DNA of 64,000 nt from Paraburkholderia sp. BL25I1N1. GTDB taxonomy: Bacteria > Pseudomonadota > Gammaproteobacteria > Burkholderiales > Burkholderiaceae. The notes under the pieces are model-generated. The model saw only the letters and a program-made list of their open reading frames with translations, was not told the origin of the DNA and searched no databases. The DNA lies in contig NZ_PVZB01000002.1 in NCBI RefSeq assembly GCF_003002025.1, forward strand, positions 186,001 through 250,000, written 5' to 3'. Shown here one piece after another: positions 25,916-34,599 of this stretch. Positions within the stretch are counted from its first letter, which is position 1, and the number at the start of each line of letters is the position of its first letter. The position numbers were made by a program, and so were the translations under genes.

Positions 25916-27211
25916 ATGAGTGAAGCGAACGAAAGCCCGGCAGCGGCCGCAACGGATGTGAAGGAAAAAGGCCTGTCGCGCCGCACGTTCATCAAGGGCG
26001 CGGTGGCGGCGGCCGGCATTGCCGGCTTTCCGTACGTGCACGCGCAGGAAAAAATCACGTTGCGCTACCTCGGCACGGCGGTCAATCAGAGCGCCGACAT
26101 CGCGAAGAAATTCAAGGAAGACACCGGCATCGAAATTCAATACGTGCCGGTGACCACTGACGACGTCGCCAAGCGCATCATCACTCAACCGAACTCGTTC
26201 GACATTGTCGACACCGAATACTTCGCGCTCAAGAAGCTGATTCCGGCCGGCACGCTGGCCGGCATGGACGCGAAGCGCATCAAGCTCGCGGACAAGATCA
26301 CGCCGGTGCTCACGCGCGGCGAAGTGAACGGCAAGAAGATCGGCGATCAAGGCACTGCGCCGAAGAAGGTGATGTTCCTCACTGGCGCGCGCTCGACGGA
26401 ATTCTCCGCCACGCCGACCGAATGGATGACGCTGATCCCCACCACCTACAACGCGGATACGCTCGGCATTCGGCCCGACCTGATCAAGCGGCCCATCGAC
26501 AGTTGGGCGGAACTGCTGAATCCGCAGTTCAAGGGCAAGGCGGCGCTGCTGAACATTCCCGCGATCGGCATCATGGATTCGGCCATGGCGATCGAGGCGA
26601 TGGGTCACGTGAAATACGGCGACAAAGGCAACATGACCAAGGCCGAGATCGACCAGACCATCAAGATTCTGATCGAAGCAAAGCGCGCCGGCCAGTTTCG
26701 CGCGTTCTGGAAGGACTTCAACGAGAGCGTGAACCTGATGGCGTCGGGCGAAGTGGTGATCCAGTCGATGTGGTCGCCGGCGGTCACGAAAGTCCGAACC
26801 ATGGGTGTCGCCTGCAAGTTTCAGCCGCTCAAGGAAGGCTATCGTTCGTGGGCGTCGGGCTTCGGTTTCCCGCGTTCGCTGCAAGGCAAGAAGCTCGACG
26901 CCGCCTATGAGTTCGTCAACTGGTTCCAGGACGGCTGGGCGGGCGCGTATCTGATGCGTCAGGGCTATTACTCGGGCGTGCTGGAAACCGCGAAAACGCA
27001 CATGCAGCCGTACGAGTGGGACTACTGGATCGAAGGTAAACCAGCCGCGCAGGACATCAAGGCACCGGACGGCCTGTTGCTCGAAAAAGCCGGTACCGTG
27101 CGCGACGGCGGCTCGTACAACCAGCGCATGGGCGCGATTGCCTGCTGGAACGCGGTGATGGACGAGAACATCTACATGGTCCAGAAGTGGAACGAGTTCA
27201 TCGCGGCCTGA
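25916..27211 (+). CDS. ABC transporter substrate-binding protein, PotD-like, Tat signal
   Basis: 431 aa extracellular solute-binding protein. A twin-arginine signal, LSRRTFIKGAVAAAGIAGF (about residues 18-40), is followed by AQEKITLRYLGTAVNQSADIAKKFKEDTG, the opening of the polyamine/iron-type family. The start follows GAGGAGAAAGCA. It is 97 bp after the ATPase gene and is followed by a very stable hairpin before the permeases. Ligand unknown; the fold family binds polyamines, opines and other cationic nitrogen compounds. Confidence 0.88.
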   Translation: MSEANESPAAAATDVKEKGLSRRTFIKGAVAAAGIAGFPYVHAQEKITLRYLGTAVNQSADIAKKFKEDTGIEIQYVPVTTDDVAKRIITQPNSFDIVDTEYFALKKLIPAGTLAGMDAKRIKLADKITPVLTRGEVNGKKIGDQGTAPKKVMFLTGARSTEFSATPTEWMTLIPTTYNADTLGIRPDLIKRPIDSWAELLNPQFKGKAALLNIPAIGIMDSAMAIEAMGHVKYGDKGNMTKAEIDQTIKILIEAKRAGQFRAFWKDFNESVNLMASGEVVIQSMWSPAVTKVRTMGVACKFQPLKEGYRSWASGFGFPRSLQGKKLDAAYEFVNWFQDGWAGAYLMRQGYYSGVLETAKTHMQPYEWDYWIEGKPAAQDIKAPDGLLLEKAGTVRDGGSYNQRMGAIACWNAVMDENIYMVQKWNEFIAA

Positions 27212-27230
27212 TCACAGCCGTGGTTCGCCA

Positions 27231-27261
27231 TGACAGCCGGCACGCGACACGCCGGCTGTCA
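27231..27261 (+). other. Stable intra-operon hairpin after the binding-protein gene
   Basis: TGACAGCCGGC (27231-27241) and GCCGGCTGTCA (27251-27261) form a perfect 11-bp stem with a 9-base loop, 19 bp after the stop and 46 bp before the permease start. Such structures commonly protect the binding-protein mRNA or reduce read-through, so that binding protein is made in excess of permease. No U-run. Confidence 0.6.
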
Positions 27262-27307
27262 CCACCTGTCCGGATGAACGCATAGTCCGCCCCTTAGAAA
27301 TACGCCC

Positions 27308-28222
27308 ATGGCAACGATCGACCTTCCCTCGCACGCGCAGGACGAGCCCGTCAAACATCGCCGCGCGCCGGCGTGGTTGCAGGCGACGCCCCTCTCGCTG
27401 ACCTTCCTGCTGTTTTTCATCGTGCCGCTGGTCATCACGCTGATCGTCAGTTTCTGGGACTTCAACGAATACCAGATCATTCCCGCATTCACGCTGAAGA
27501 ACTACGCGGCGATCTTCAACGGCTGTTCGTCGCTCACGGACGTTTGCGTCACCTTCAAGACCTACTGGTCGACGCTCAAGTTCTGCGCGATCGTGTGGAC
27601 AGTGACCCTGCTGCTGGGATTTTCGATCGCTTACTTTCTCGCGTTCCATGTGCGCACCACGAGCATGCAGACCGTGCTGTTTCTCGTCTGCACGATTCCG
27701 TTCTGGACCTCGAACGTGATCCGCATGATTTCGTGGATGCCGCTGCTCGGGCGCAACGGCCTCGTCAATCAGGCGCTGCTCGGTGCGCATCTGATCGACC
27801 AGCCGCTGGAATGGCTGCTGTATTCGAACTTTTCGGTGGTGCTCGCCTTCGTTCACCTCTACACTTTCTTCATGATCGTGCCGATCTTCAACGCGATGAT
27901 GCGCATCGACCGCTCGCTCCTCGAAGCCGCGCGCGACGCCGGCGCGAGCGGCTGGCAAGTGGTGCGCGACGTGGTTCTGCCGCTGTCGAAAACCGGCATC
28001 GTGATCGGCTCGATCTTCGTCATCACGATCGTGATGGGCGATTTCCTGACCGTCGGCGTAATGGGCGGCCAGCAGATCGCGTCGGTGGGCAAGATCATTC
28101 AGGTGCAAACCGGCTACCTGCAATTTCCCGCCGCGGCGGCCAACGCGATCATGCTGCTCGCCGTGGTGCTGATGATCGTGTGGGGTTTGACGCGGGTGGT
28201 CGACATCCGCAAGGAGTTGTGA
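27308..28222 (+). CDS. ABC transporter permease, PotB type
   Basis: 304 aa inner-membrane permease with about six transmembrane segments, starting WLQATPLSLTFLLFFIVPLVITLIV. The cytoplasmic EAA loop LLEAARDAGASGWQVVRDVVLPLSKTGI, which couples to the ATPase, is clear near residue 205. A cysteine-containing loop (NGCSSLTDVCVTFKTYW) sits after the first helix. The next permease gene begins two bases after its stop. Confidence 0.92.
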   Translation: MATIDLPSHAQDEPVKHRRAPAWLQATPLSLTFLLFFIVPLVITLIVSFWDFNEYQIIPAFTLKNYAAIFNGCSSLTDVCVTFKTYWSTLKFCAIVWTVTLLLGFSIAYFLAFHVRTTSMQTVLFLVCTIPFWTSNVIRMISWMPLLGRNGLVNQALLGAHLIDQPLEWLLYSNFSVVLAFVHLYTFFMIVPIFNAMMRIDRSLLEAARDAGASGWQVVRDVVLPLSKTGIVIGSIFVITIVMGDFLTVGVMGGQQIASVGKIIQVQTGYLQFPAAAANAIMLLAVVLMIVWGLTRVVDIRKEL

Positions 28223-28224
28223 AG

Positions 28225-29130
28225 ATGCAGGCCATTCGCGTCAAACATCGTGAGCGCCGTCCGGCGAGTTTCTATTGGCTCGCGCTGCTGTTCGGCCTGT
28301 TCGTGTTGTTTCTTTATGGACCTGTGATCACGATTTTCATTCTGTCGTTTCAAGGCCCCGAAGGCGGCCTCACGTTTCCAATGCGCGGTGTGTCACTGCA
28401 CTGGTTCGCCATGTTGCGCGATGGTGTGGGCGATGTCGATATCTGGGGTGCGTTCGGACGTTCCGTGCGGCTCGCGTTGGTAGTCACGGTGCTGACGGTG
28501 CTCTTTTCCGTCGCGGCCGGTCTCGCATTTCGCAGAAAATTTCGCGGCGATACCGCGGTGTTCTATGTCTCCGTGGCCAGTCTCATCATGCCGTCCATTA
28601 TCGTTTCGCTCGGCATCGGCTTGACGTTCCGCCTGCTGGATAACGGCGTGAAGTATTTCGCCACCGCGTGGGGCTATCAGTCTTTCGCCGACAGCTATAC
28701 CACGTCGATGGGCCTGTTCACCTCGGCGCTCGGCGCGCATCTGACGTGGACGCTGCCGTTCGGTCTGCTCGTCATGTTCGCGGTGTTCAACCGCTTCAAT
28801 CCCGCATACGAAGAAGCCTCGCGCGATCTGGGCGCCACCCCATGGCAAAGCTTCCGGCATGTGGTGCTGCCGATCATCGGTCCCTCGGTGGTGGGCGTCG
28901 CCATGTTCGGCTTCACGCTCTCCTGGGACGAAATTGCCCGCACCTCGCAGGCGATCGGCGACCAGAACACCTTGCCGCTCGAGCTTCAGGGTCTCACCAC
29001 ATCGGTGACCACGCCGGTGATCTACGCGCTGGGCACCATGACGACGCTGTTGTCGCTGACCGTGATGGGCGTGTGCCTGCTTGCCGTGCGCATACGCGCG
29101 CGCAGGCGCGCGGCGGCGGGACTGAAATAA
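28225..29130 (+). CDS. ABC transporter permease, PotC type
   Basis: 301 aa permease with six predicted transmembrane segments (first: FYWLALLFGLFVLFLYGPVITIFIL). The EAA motif YEEASRDLGATPWQSFRHVVLPIIGPSVVG is near residue 195. It ends in a basic tail (RIRARRRAAAGLK). The ATG at 28225 directly follows the stop of the partner permease (AAGGAG upstream, inside that gene's end), so translation is coupled. Last gene of the sigma-54-led operon. Confidence 0.92.
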   Translation: MQAIRVKHRERRPASFYWLALLFGLFVLFLYGPVITIFILSFQGPEGGLTFPMRGVSLHWFAMLRDGVGDVDIWGAFGRSVRLALVVTVLTVLFSVAAGLAFRRKFRGDTAVFYVSVASLIMPSIIVSLGIGLTFRLLDNGVKYFATAWGYQSFADSYTTSMGLFTSALGAHLTWTLPFGLLVMFAVFNRFNPAYEEASRDLGATPWQSFRHVVLPIIGPSVVGVAMFGFTLSWDEIARTSQAIGDQNTLPLELQGLTTSVTTPVIYALGTMTTLLSLTVMGVCLLAVRIRARRRAAAGLK

Positions 29131-29270
29131 GCCGCGCGCCTATCGCGGCGCGCGCCACTAGCATTTCACTCCTGCTGCTAAGAATCGGCCAAATACTTCG
29201 TTGCTAGCACCCAGCGGCGTCCCTTAACGTTCTCTGATTGCGCCTTGCGCGCACCCGTTTCGGAGAACCC

Positions 29271-30548
29271 ATGTCCGCAGTTCAAGCAACGAATCCCGAT
29301 CACAGCATCGCCGACGCCGCGCAACTCTTCGGCGACGACCCGCTGACCCGGCGCTTCGCATCGGTTTTCGCGCGTATCGCCGAGGGCGCGGTCGAGCGCG
29401 AACAGCGTCGCGAACTCGCCTATGCGCCCGTCGAGTGGCTGCGCGAAGCCGGCTACACCAAGCTGCGCGTGCCCAAACAATACGGCGGCGAAGGCATCTC
29501 GCTCGCGCAGTTCTTTGCACTGGTCACGCGCCTCGGCGAAGCGGATTCGAATCTGCCGCAAATCCTGCGCGTGCATGGCGGCTTTATCGAATCGCTGCTG
29601 GAACAAGGCGACGAATCGTTGTGCGACCGTTGGCTCACACGTGTTGCGCAAGGTCAGATTGTCGGCGGCGCGGTGTCGGAGCGCACCGGTGTCACCAACA
29701 ACAGCGTGCGTCTCACGCAAACCGGCGGCGCCTGGCATCTCGATGGCGAGAAGTACTACACCACCGGCACGCTCTACGCGGATTGGGTCGACGTGACCGC
29801 GCATGACGGCCAGAGCGACGTGCGCGTGCTCGTCAAAGCCGACACGCCGGGCCTCGAACGTATCGACGATTGGGATGGTTTCGGGCAACGGCTCACGGGC
29901 AGCGGCACGGCGCGCTTCACTCGTGTGGCGGTTGCACCCGACAATCTCTATCGCCGTTATAACGCCTCCGAGCCGCGTCGCAACAGTCTGCTCACCGCTT
30001 ACTACCAGGCGCTGCATGTCGCGAACCTCGCGGGCATCAGCCGCGCGGCGCTGCGCGACGCGGTCGCGTTCACCCAAGCCAAAACGCGCACGTTCGGTGT
30101 GCCGGGCGAATCGAGTCCGCGCGACAATCCGCTCGTGCATCGCGTGGTCGGGCGGCTCGCGAGTCTGGCGTATTCGACGCAGAGCATCAGCGCGTCGCTC
30201 GCGCGCGCGATCGACGAGGTTTCGGTCGCGCGACAGGAAGGCCGCACCAACGAACAGACCTACATCAACCTCGACATCCAGACCTTCCAGGCGCAACAGA
30301 TCGTCATCGAGCAGACGTTGCAGGCGGCGACGCTGCTGTTCGAAGTGGGCGGCGCATCGGCGACCAGCGAGACGCGCCGCTTCGATCGCTACTGGCGCAA
30401 TGCCCGCGTGCTGGCGTCGCACAATCCCGCGATCATTCGCGAGGCCGCGATCGGCGATTTTTACCTGAACGGCAACGCGCACAACGAGCGCTTCGGCGTG
30501 GCGCGCGAAGCGGCGCCGGCTACCGAAGCGGCCACGGCAACAGCATAG
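29271..30548 (+). CDS. Acyl-CoA dehydrogenase-fold flavoprotein, DszC/SfnB-like
   Basis: 425 aa. Three-domain acyl-CoA dehydrogenase architecture: an N-terminal helical region (WLREAGYTKLRVPKQYGGEGISLAQFF), a mid beta domain with VGGAVSERTGVTNN and LDGEKYYTTGTLYADWVDV, and a C-terminal helical bundle. The usual catalytic glutamate is not obvious, and similarity is closer to the flavin-dependent monooxygenase branch (DszC, SfnB), which needs reduced FMN from a partner. ATG at 29271 follows CGGAGAACCC. It lies alone, 140 bp after the ABC operon. Confidence 0.82.
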   Translation: MSAVQATNPDHSIADAAQLFGDDPLTRRFASVFARIAEGAVEREQRRELAYAPVEWLREAGYTKLRVPKQYGGEGISLAQFFALVTRLGEADSNLPQILRVHGGFIESLLEQGDESLCDRWLTRVAQGQIVGGAVSERTGVTNNSVRLTQTGGAWHLDGEKYYTTGTLYADWVDVTAHDGQSDVRVLVKADTPGLERIDDWDGFGQRLTGSGTARFTRVAVAPDNLYRRYNASEPRRNSLLTAYYQALHVANLAGISRAALRDAVAFTQAKTRTFGVPGESSPRDNPLVHRVVGRLASLAYSTQSISASLARAIDEVSVARQEGRTNEQTYINLDIQTFQAQQIVIEQTLQAATLLFEVGGASATSETRRFDRYWRNARVLASHNPAIIREAAIGDFYLNGNAHNERFGVAREAAPATEAATATA

Positions 30549-30641
30549 GACCGCTGTCGCGCGGGTCGCCGGCTTCGTGTGGCACAGTATCGTCAGGCGC
30601 ATGCGCTAAGCTTGCGCAATCGAACAGCCCTGACGAGCGAC

Positions 30642-31160
30642 ATGAAGAACCTGCCTGCCTACGAGCCGCCGGTCGACGAGAACCAGCTTCTGCTGAAATG
30701 GATCCGGCGCGCGCGCGAATCCCAGATGAGCCACTACGACATGGCCGACCTGCTGTCGGCGCGCGACCGCAAGGTCGGCTGGCTCGTGACCGCCCTGACC
30801 GCTTTCGTGGGCACGGCGGTGTTCGCATCGCTGAATCTGTCGGCGGTTTCGCCGGGACTCAGGATTTTCGTCGGCCTCGTGAGCGTGACGGCCGCGGTCT
30901 CGGCCGCGTTGCAGACGTTCCTGCGCTACGCCGAGCGCGCCGAAAAGCATCGCGCGGCCGGTGCGCGCTATGGCGCGGTGCGCCGCAGGCTCGAAGCAAT
31001 TTTCGCGGGCGATGCCGATGCGCGTGACGGCCACTACCTCACGGCAATTCGCGATGAACTCGACCGGCTGGCCGAAGATTCGCCCAACGTGCCGCCGCGC
31101 GTTTTCTACCGGACGCAGCGGACGCTGTCCACGGATGCGCAGCGTAAGCGCGGCGACTAA
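30642..31160 (+). CDS. SLATT/DUF4231-type two-helix membrane protein
   Basis: 172 aa. A helical N-terminus (LLLKWIRRARESQMSHYDMADLLSARDRKVGW) leads into two transmembrane segments, about residues 45-65 and 70-90 (VTALTAFVGTAVFASLNL; IFVGLVSVTAAVSAALQTF), then a cytoplasmic helix with RYAERAEKHRAAGARYGAVRRRLE. This is the SLATT pattern, a predicted pore-forming effector often linked to nucleotide-signal defence genes. Here no nucleotidyltransferase, SLOG or reverse transcriptase gene is adjacent. Function therefore unknown. Confidence 0.72.
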   Translation: MKNLPAYEPPVDENQLLLKWIRRARESQMSHYDMADLLSARDRKVGWLVTALTAFVGTAVFASLNLSAVSPGLRIFVGLVSVTAAVSAALQTFLRYAERAEKHRAAGARYGAVRRRLEAIFAGDADARDGHYLTAIRDELDRLAEDSPNVPPRVFYRTQRTLSTDAQRKRGD

Positions 31161-31226
31161 CGCCGTGACTTCAACGGGTCGCGCAGACCCAGCAGCATGA
31201 TCGGCCGTTCGCGCTCCTCCGCAGCG

Positions 31227-31931
31227 TCATTCGCCCGCAGTGAGATCCCCGGCATCGATGCCCAACTCCGCCGCCATGCGCCGGACGACGATCTGCAGGC
31301 GGCTCACTTCATCCGCAAGCCGCTTCTGTTCGGCCTTGAGCGCCTCGAACGCGGACAGCGGCACCGAGTCGTCTTCATCGCCCGGCTGCGCCAACTCGCT
31401 CGCGCTCACTTCACCGCATAGCAGATGCGTCCAGCGGTTCTCGCGCTCGCCCGGCGTGCGCGCGAGTTTGACGACCCGTGGCGGGTCGTTAGCCGCCAGT
31501 TCGTCGAGAAACGCTTCGACCGACGAGATATCCGCGAAGCCATGCAGACGCGCGCTGTTCAGGCGCAATTCAGCCGCGGTTTGCGGGCCGCGCAGCAGCA
31601 AGGTGGTCAGCAGCGCCGCCGATTGGCTCGGCAGCCCCAGCACCCGGTTCATGTTGTGCTCGAAGCGCGGCACGCGGCTGCTGCTGCCTTCCATCACGAG
31701 GCTGAGCCGCTTCAGGCCGTCGACGGCGGTCAGCACCTCGGCTTCAGTGGCGTTCATCACCGGCGCGCGGCCGGTTTTCTGGTTGCAACCCAAGGTCAGC
31801 GCGTTGAGCGAAAGCGGATAGCTGTCCGGCACCGTGTGCTGCTTTTCGACGAGCACGCCAAGCACGCGTCCTTCGAGCAGGGTCAACGCGCGGATCGAAG
31901 GGCGGGAAGAAGCGTCGGGAGTGGAATTCAT
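31227..31931 (-). CDS. YceH/DUF480 family protein
   Basis: 234 aa member of the UPF0502 (YceH) family with two winged-helix domains. The conserved opening RALTLLEGRVLGVLVEKQHTVPDSYPLSLNALTLGCNQKTGR and the second-domain LLTTLLLRGPQTAAELRLNS are visible, ending in a coiled-coil-like tail (FEALKAEQKRLADEVSRLQIVV). Molecular role is not established in the family. Start ATG at 31931 gives the family N-terminus. Confidence 0.88.
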   Translation of the reverse strand: MNSTPDASSRPSIRALTLLEGRVLGVLVEKQHTVPDSYPLSLNALTLGCNQKTGRAPVMNATEAEVLTAVDGLKRLSLVMEGSSSRVPRFEHNMNRVLGLPSQSAALLTTLLLRGPQTAAELRLNSARLHGFADISSVEAFLDELAANDPPRVVKLARTPGERENRWTHLLCGEVSASELAQPGDEDDSVPLSAFEALKAEQKRLADEVSRLQIVVRRMAAELGIDAGDLTAGE

Positions 31932-32138
31932 AAGTGATGTCGCGGCAAATGCCGCCGGGTCTCGTGGATGAGGTGCCTTACCGTTGCACAGCCGGACGGC
32001 GCTTTCTGGTTTGTGGGCACTATGATAAACGGCCCAGGGCGCGCAAGTGTGCGAATCTCGGCGGCATCGCGGCGCGCGCGGCGTCGCCTGGCATGTCGCG
32101 TGCTGCCACAGGAAGTCCATCATTCATGGAGTCAGTCA

Positions 32139-32711
32139 ATGGCCCTACGCCGACAATCGGTGCTGCGCGCGAGCGCCCTTTCACTTGCGATTGGCGCGGT
32201 GTGCCTGCTCGGCGCCTGCGCGTTCAGCCCTGCCGGCAAGAGCGGCAACGCGCACGTGCCGCAGCCCGCCAAGCCGGTCGATCTGAACCGCTACCTCGGC
32301 CGATGGTACGAACTGGCGCGCTATGAAAACGGCTTCGAACGCGATTGCGAAGCCGTCACCGCCGACTACGCCACGCGCGAGGACGGCCTGATCGACGTCA
32401 CCAACAGTTGCCGCAAGGGCGGCGTGAGCGGAGCGCTCGACGTGTCGAAGGGCCGCGCGAAAGTGGTCGCCGGCTCGGAGAATGCCAGGTTGAAGGTGTC
32501 GTTCTTCGGACCGTTCTTCGTCGGTAACTACTGGGTGCTGGATCACGCGGACGACTATAGCTGGTCGATCGTCGGCGAGCCGAGCGGCCGTTATCTATGG
32601 ATTCTCACGCGTGAGGCCATTCCTGCCGCCAGCGTGAAGGACGCGCTGATCGAGCGGGTTCGCGCGCTCGGTTACGACACGTCGATGCTGCGCATGACCC
32701 GGCACGAGTAA
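32139..32711 (+). CDS. blc: Outer-membrane lipoprotein lipocalin (Blc type)
   Basis: 190 aa. Lipoprotein signal with lipobox LLGAC placing the lipidated cysteine near residue 26. The lipocalin signature PVDLNRYLGRWYELARYENGFERDCEAVTADY follows near residue 48, with GNYWVLDHADDYSWSIVGEPSGRYLWILTR near the end. Bacterial lipocalins of this type bind fatty acids or lysophospholipids at the outer membrane during envelope stress. The ATG at 32139 is chosen because it starts the signal peptide. Confidence 0.9.
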   Translation: MALRRQSVLRASALSLAIGAVCLLGACAFSPAGKSGNAHVPQPAKPVDLNRYLGRWYELARYENGFERDCEAVTADYATREDGLIDVTNSCRKGGVSGALDVSKGRAKVVAGSENARLKVSFFGPFFVGNYWVLDHADDYSWSIVGEPSGRYLWILTREAIPAASVKDALIERVRALGYDTSMLRMTRHE

Positions 32712-32752
32712 GCCGGCGCGCTGCCACGGTCAAGACGCCGCTTTTTTTCCAA

Positions 32753-32779
32753 TTGACGAGTTTCCATATTCGAGATAAT
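32753..32779 (+). promoter_or_regulatory. Probable promoter giving a leaderless mRNA for the XRE-cupin gene
   Basis: TTGACG at 32753-32758 and GATAAT at 32774-32779 (spacing 15) or TAATTT at 32776-32781 (spacing 17). Either -10 places the start of transcription within a few bases of the ATG at 32789. No ribosome-binding site precedes the start codon, consistent with a leaderless transcript. Confidence 0.5.
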
Positions 32780-32795
32780 TTCCCGAATATGGAAA
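32761..32795. promoter_or_regulatory. 12-bp perfect inverted repeat over promoter and start codon of the XRE gene
   Basis: TTTCCATATTCG (32761-32772) and CGAATATGGAAA (32784-32795) are perfect arms around 11 bases that hold the -10 element. The right arm contains the ATG. A helix-turn-helix dimer bound here would block transcription, so this is a likely autoregulatory operator. Confidence 0.65.
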
Positions 32796-33367
32796 CCATA
32801 CTCGCGCCCTCGGACGACAACGCCATCGACCGTCGCATCGCCCAACGGCTGCGGGCCTTGCGCGCCGAGCGCAACTGGTCGCTCGACGATCTCGCCAAAC
32901 TCAGCGGCGTCAGCCGCGCGACCTTGTCACGCCTCGAAAACGCCGCAGTCAGCCCGACCGCCAGCGTGCTCGGCAAGCTCTGCGTGGCCTACGGCCTGCC
33001 GATGTCGCGCCTCATGCACATGGTCGAGGAAGACTTCGCGCCGCTCGTGCCGCGCGCCGCCCAGCCGCTCTGGACCGACGCCAGCGTCGGCTTCCGGCGG
33101 CGCTCCGTCTCGCCGCCCGCGCAAGCGCTGAGCGGCGAGGCGCTCGAATGCGAACTCGACGCGGGCGCGCGCATCACTTACGACGCGTCGCCGCGACCTG
33201 GGCTCGAACATCATCTGATTTTGCTCGACGGGCAACTGCAAATCACCGTCGACGGCCAGCGCCACGACCTGCAACCGGGCGACTGCCTGCGCTATCAACT
33301 GTTCGGCGCCAGCGCATTCGTGACGCCCGCGCACAGCGGCGCCCGCTACCTTCTGTTCATCGTGTGA
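32789..33367 (+). CDS. XRE family regulator with C-terminal cupin domain
   Basis: 192 aa. Helix-turn-helix at about residues 14-68 (RIAQRLRALRAERNWSLDDLAKLSGVSRATLSRLENAAVSPTASVLGKLC), then a cupin barrel (HHLILLDGQLQITVDGQRHDLQPGDCLRY) that probably senses a small ligand. The start at 32789 is set by the first Met of the HTH; it has no Shine-Dalgarno and lies inside a perfect inverted repeat. An acetyltransferase gene follows after 8 bp, a common pairing, so the regulator probably controls both. Confidence 0.88.
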   Translation: METILAPSDDNAIDRRIAQRLRALRAERNWSLDDLAKLSGVSRATLSRLENAAVSPTASVLGKLCVAYGLPMSRLMHMVEEDFAPLVPRAAQPLWTDASVGFRRRSVSPPAQALSGEALECELDAGARITYDASPRPGLEHHLILLDGQLQITVDGQRHDLQPGDCLRYQLFGASAFVTPAHSGARYLLFIV

Positions 33368-33375
33368 GCCAGAGC

Positions 33376-33909
33376 ATGAGCCAGACCATCAGCACCATCG
33401 TCACCTTCACCGCCGACGACCTCCTGCGTCACCTTCCCGAACTCGGCGCGCTGCTGCGTGCCTGCGTGCATGACGGCGCCAGCGTCGGCTTCGTCATGCC
33501 CTGCGATGTCCAGGAAAGTGAAGGGTTCTGGCGCGGCAAAGTGCTGCCTTCGCTGCGTGCCGGCGGCCTGGTGCTATTGGTCGCGCGTCAAGGCGAAACG
33601 ATTGCCGGCACCGTGCAACTCGATTACGACACGATGCCGAACCAACGGCATCGCGCCGAAGTGCGCAAGCTGCTGGTTCATCCTGGCTTTCGCCGTCAAG
33701 GCATCGCGCGGGCGCTGATGACGGAGCTCGAACGCCATGCTTCTGCACTGCAACGCAACCTGCTCACGCTCGACACCCGCACCGGCGACCACGCGGAGCC
33801 GCTTTATACCGAACTGGGTTATCAAACCGCGGGCGTGATCCCAGGATACGCGCGCGGCACGCACACCCATGAGTTCGATGCGACCACCATCATGTACAAG
33901 GCGGTATGA
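33376..33909 (+). CDS. GNAT family N-acetyltransferase
   Basis: 177 aa Gcn5-related acetyltransferase. The acetyl-CoA binding motif A is visible as VRKLLVHPGFRRQGIARALMTELERHA near residues 97-123, followed by LLTLDTRTGDHAEPLYTELGYQTAG. It transfers an acetyl group to an amine of unknown identity. It is 8 bp behind the XRE-cupin gene, so co-transcribed; the leaderless regulator would set its level. Confidence 0.88.
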   Translation: MSQTISTIVTFTADDLLRHLPELGALLRACVHDGASVGFVMPCDVQESEGFWRGKVLPSLRAGGLVLLVARQGETIAGTVQLDYDTMPNQRHRAEVRKLLVHPGFRRQGIARALMTELERHASALQRNLLTLDTRTGDHAEPLYTELGYQTAGVIPGYARGTHTHEFDATTIMYKAV

Positions 33910-33920
33910 ATGGTTGCCCC

Positions 33921-34316
33921 TCAAGCCGGCCGTGAATACTTGAAGGTGCCCTGGGCGCTGGCGATCAGCAGCTTGCCGTCCACCCAGGCCTCGCCGCGCG
34001 AGAAGAAAATCGAGCGGCCAGCGCGCTCCAGAAACCCCTTCGCGGTGACGGACTCGCCGAGTCCCTTGTCGAGATAGTTGGTGGTCAGCGAGAGCGTGAA
34101 AGCATGCCGCGCCGGTGCGCCGCTTTCCGCAAAGATTCCCGCATAGCCCGCCGCCGCATCGAGCAGCGTCGCGATCGCGCCGCCTTGCAGCACGCCCTGG
34201 CGATTGAGCTTGCTCGCATCGATCGGCATGAGCAGTTCGGCGTAGCCGTCGCGCCATTGCGTGAGACGAACGCCGAGCGATTCGAGAAACGGGTTGTCGA
34301 TGGGAAAGTCGGACAT
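33921..34316 (-). CDS. PaaI-type hotdog thioesterase
   Basis: 131 aa single hotdog-fold protein. The family segment VLQGGAIATLLDAAAGYAGIFAESG (around residue 42) carries the usual active-site region, and TTNYLDKGLGESVTAKGFLERAGRSIFFSRGEAWVDGKLLIASAQGTF completes the fold. Hydrolyses an acyl-CoA or aryl-CoA thioester. ATG at 34316. Convergent with the GNAT gene, whose stop is 11 bp away. Confidence 0.87.
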   Translation of the reverse strand: MSDFPIDNPFLESLGVRLTQWRDGYAELLMPIDASKLNRQGVLQGGAIATLLDAAAGYAGIFAESGAPARHAFTLSLTTNYLDKGLGESVTAKGFLERAGRSIFFSRGEAWVDGKLLIASAQGTFKYSRPA

Positions 34317-34599
34317 GGGTAGGCCTTTGTGTTCGAGATAAGAAATGCGCCGCGCGGATGGCGCGCGGCCGATCATCGGTGCAGTCAGCATACCCGGTCC
34401 ATGGCGACCCACCATTCAGGATGGAATCAGAACCCCGCCGGCCGACGTTTGCGGCTTGCTCTCCTTGCGTCGCTCGAAAGCCCTCGGATCGGCCGCGCCC
34501 TGCCCGCTTCGTCGATCCAGTTGCCCGCTCTCGGGCACAATCGGTTCTTCGCCGCTCGCTGCGGCCCGACGTCATTCGCCCGCTTCGCATCCTGCCTCG

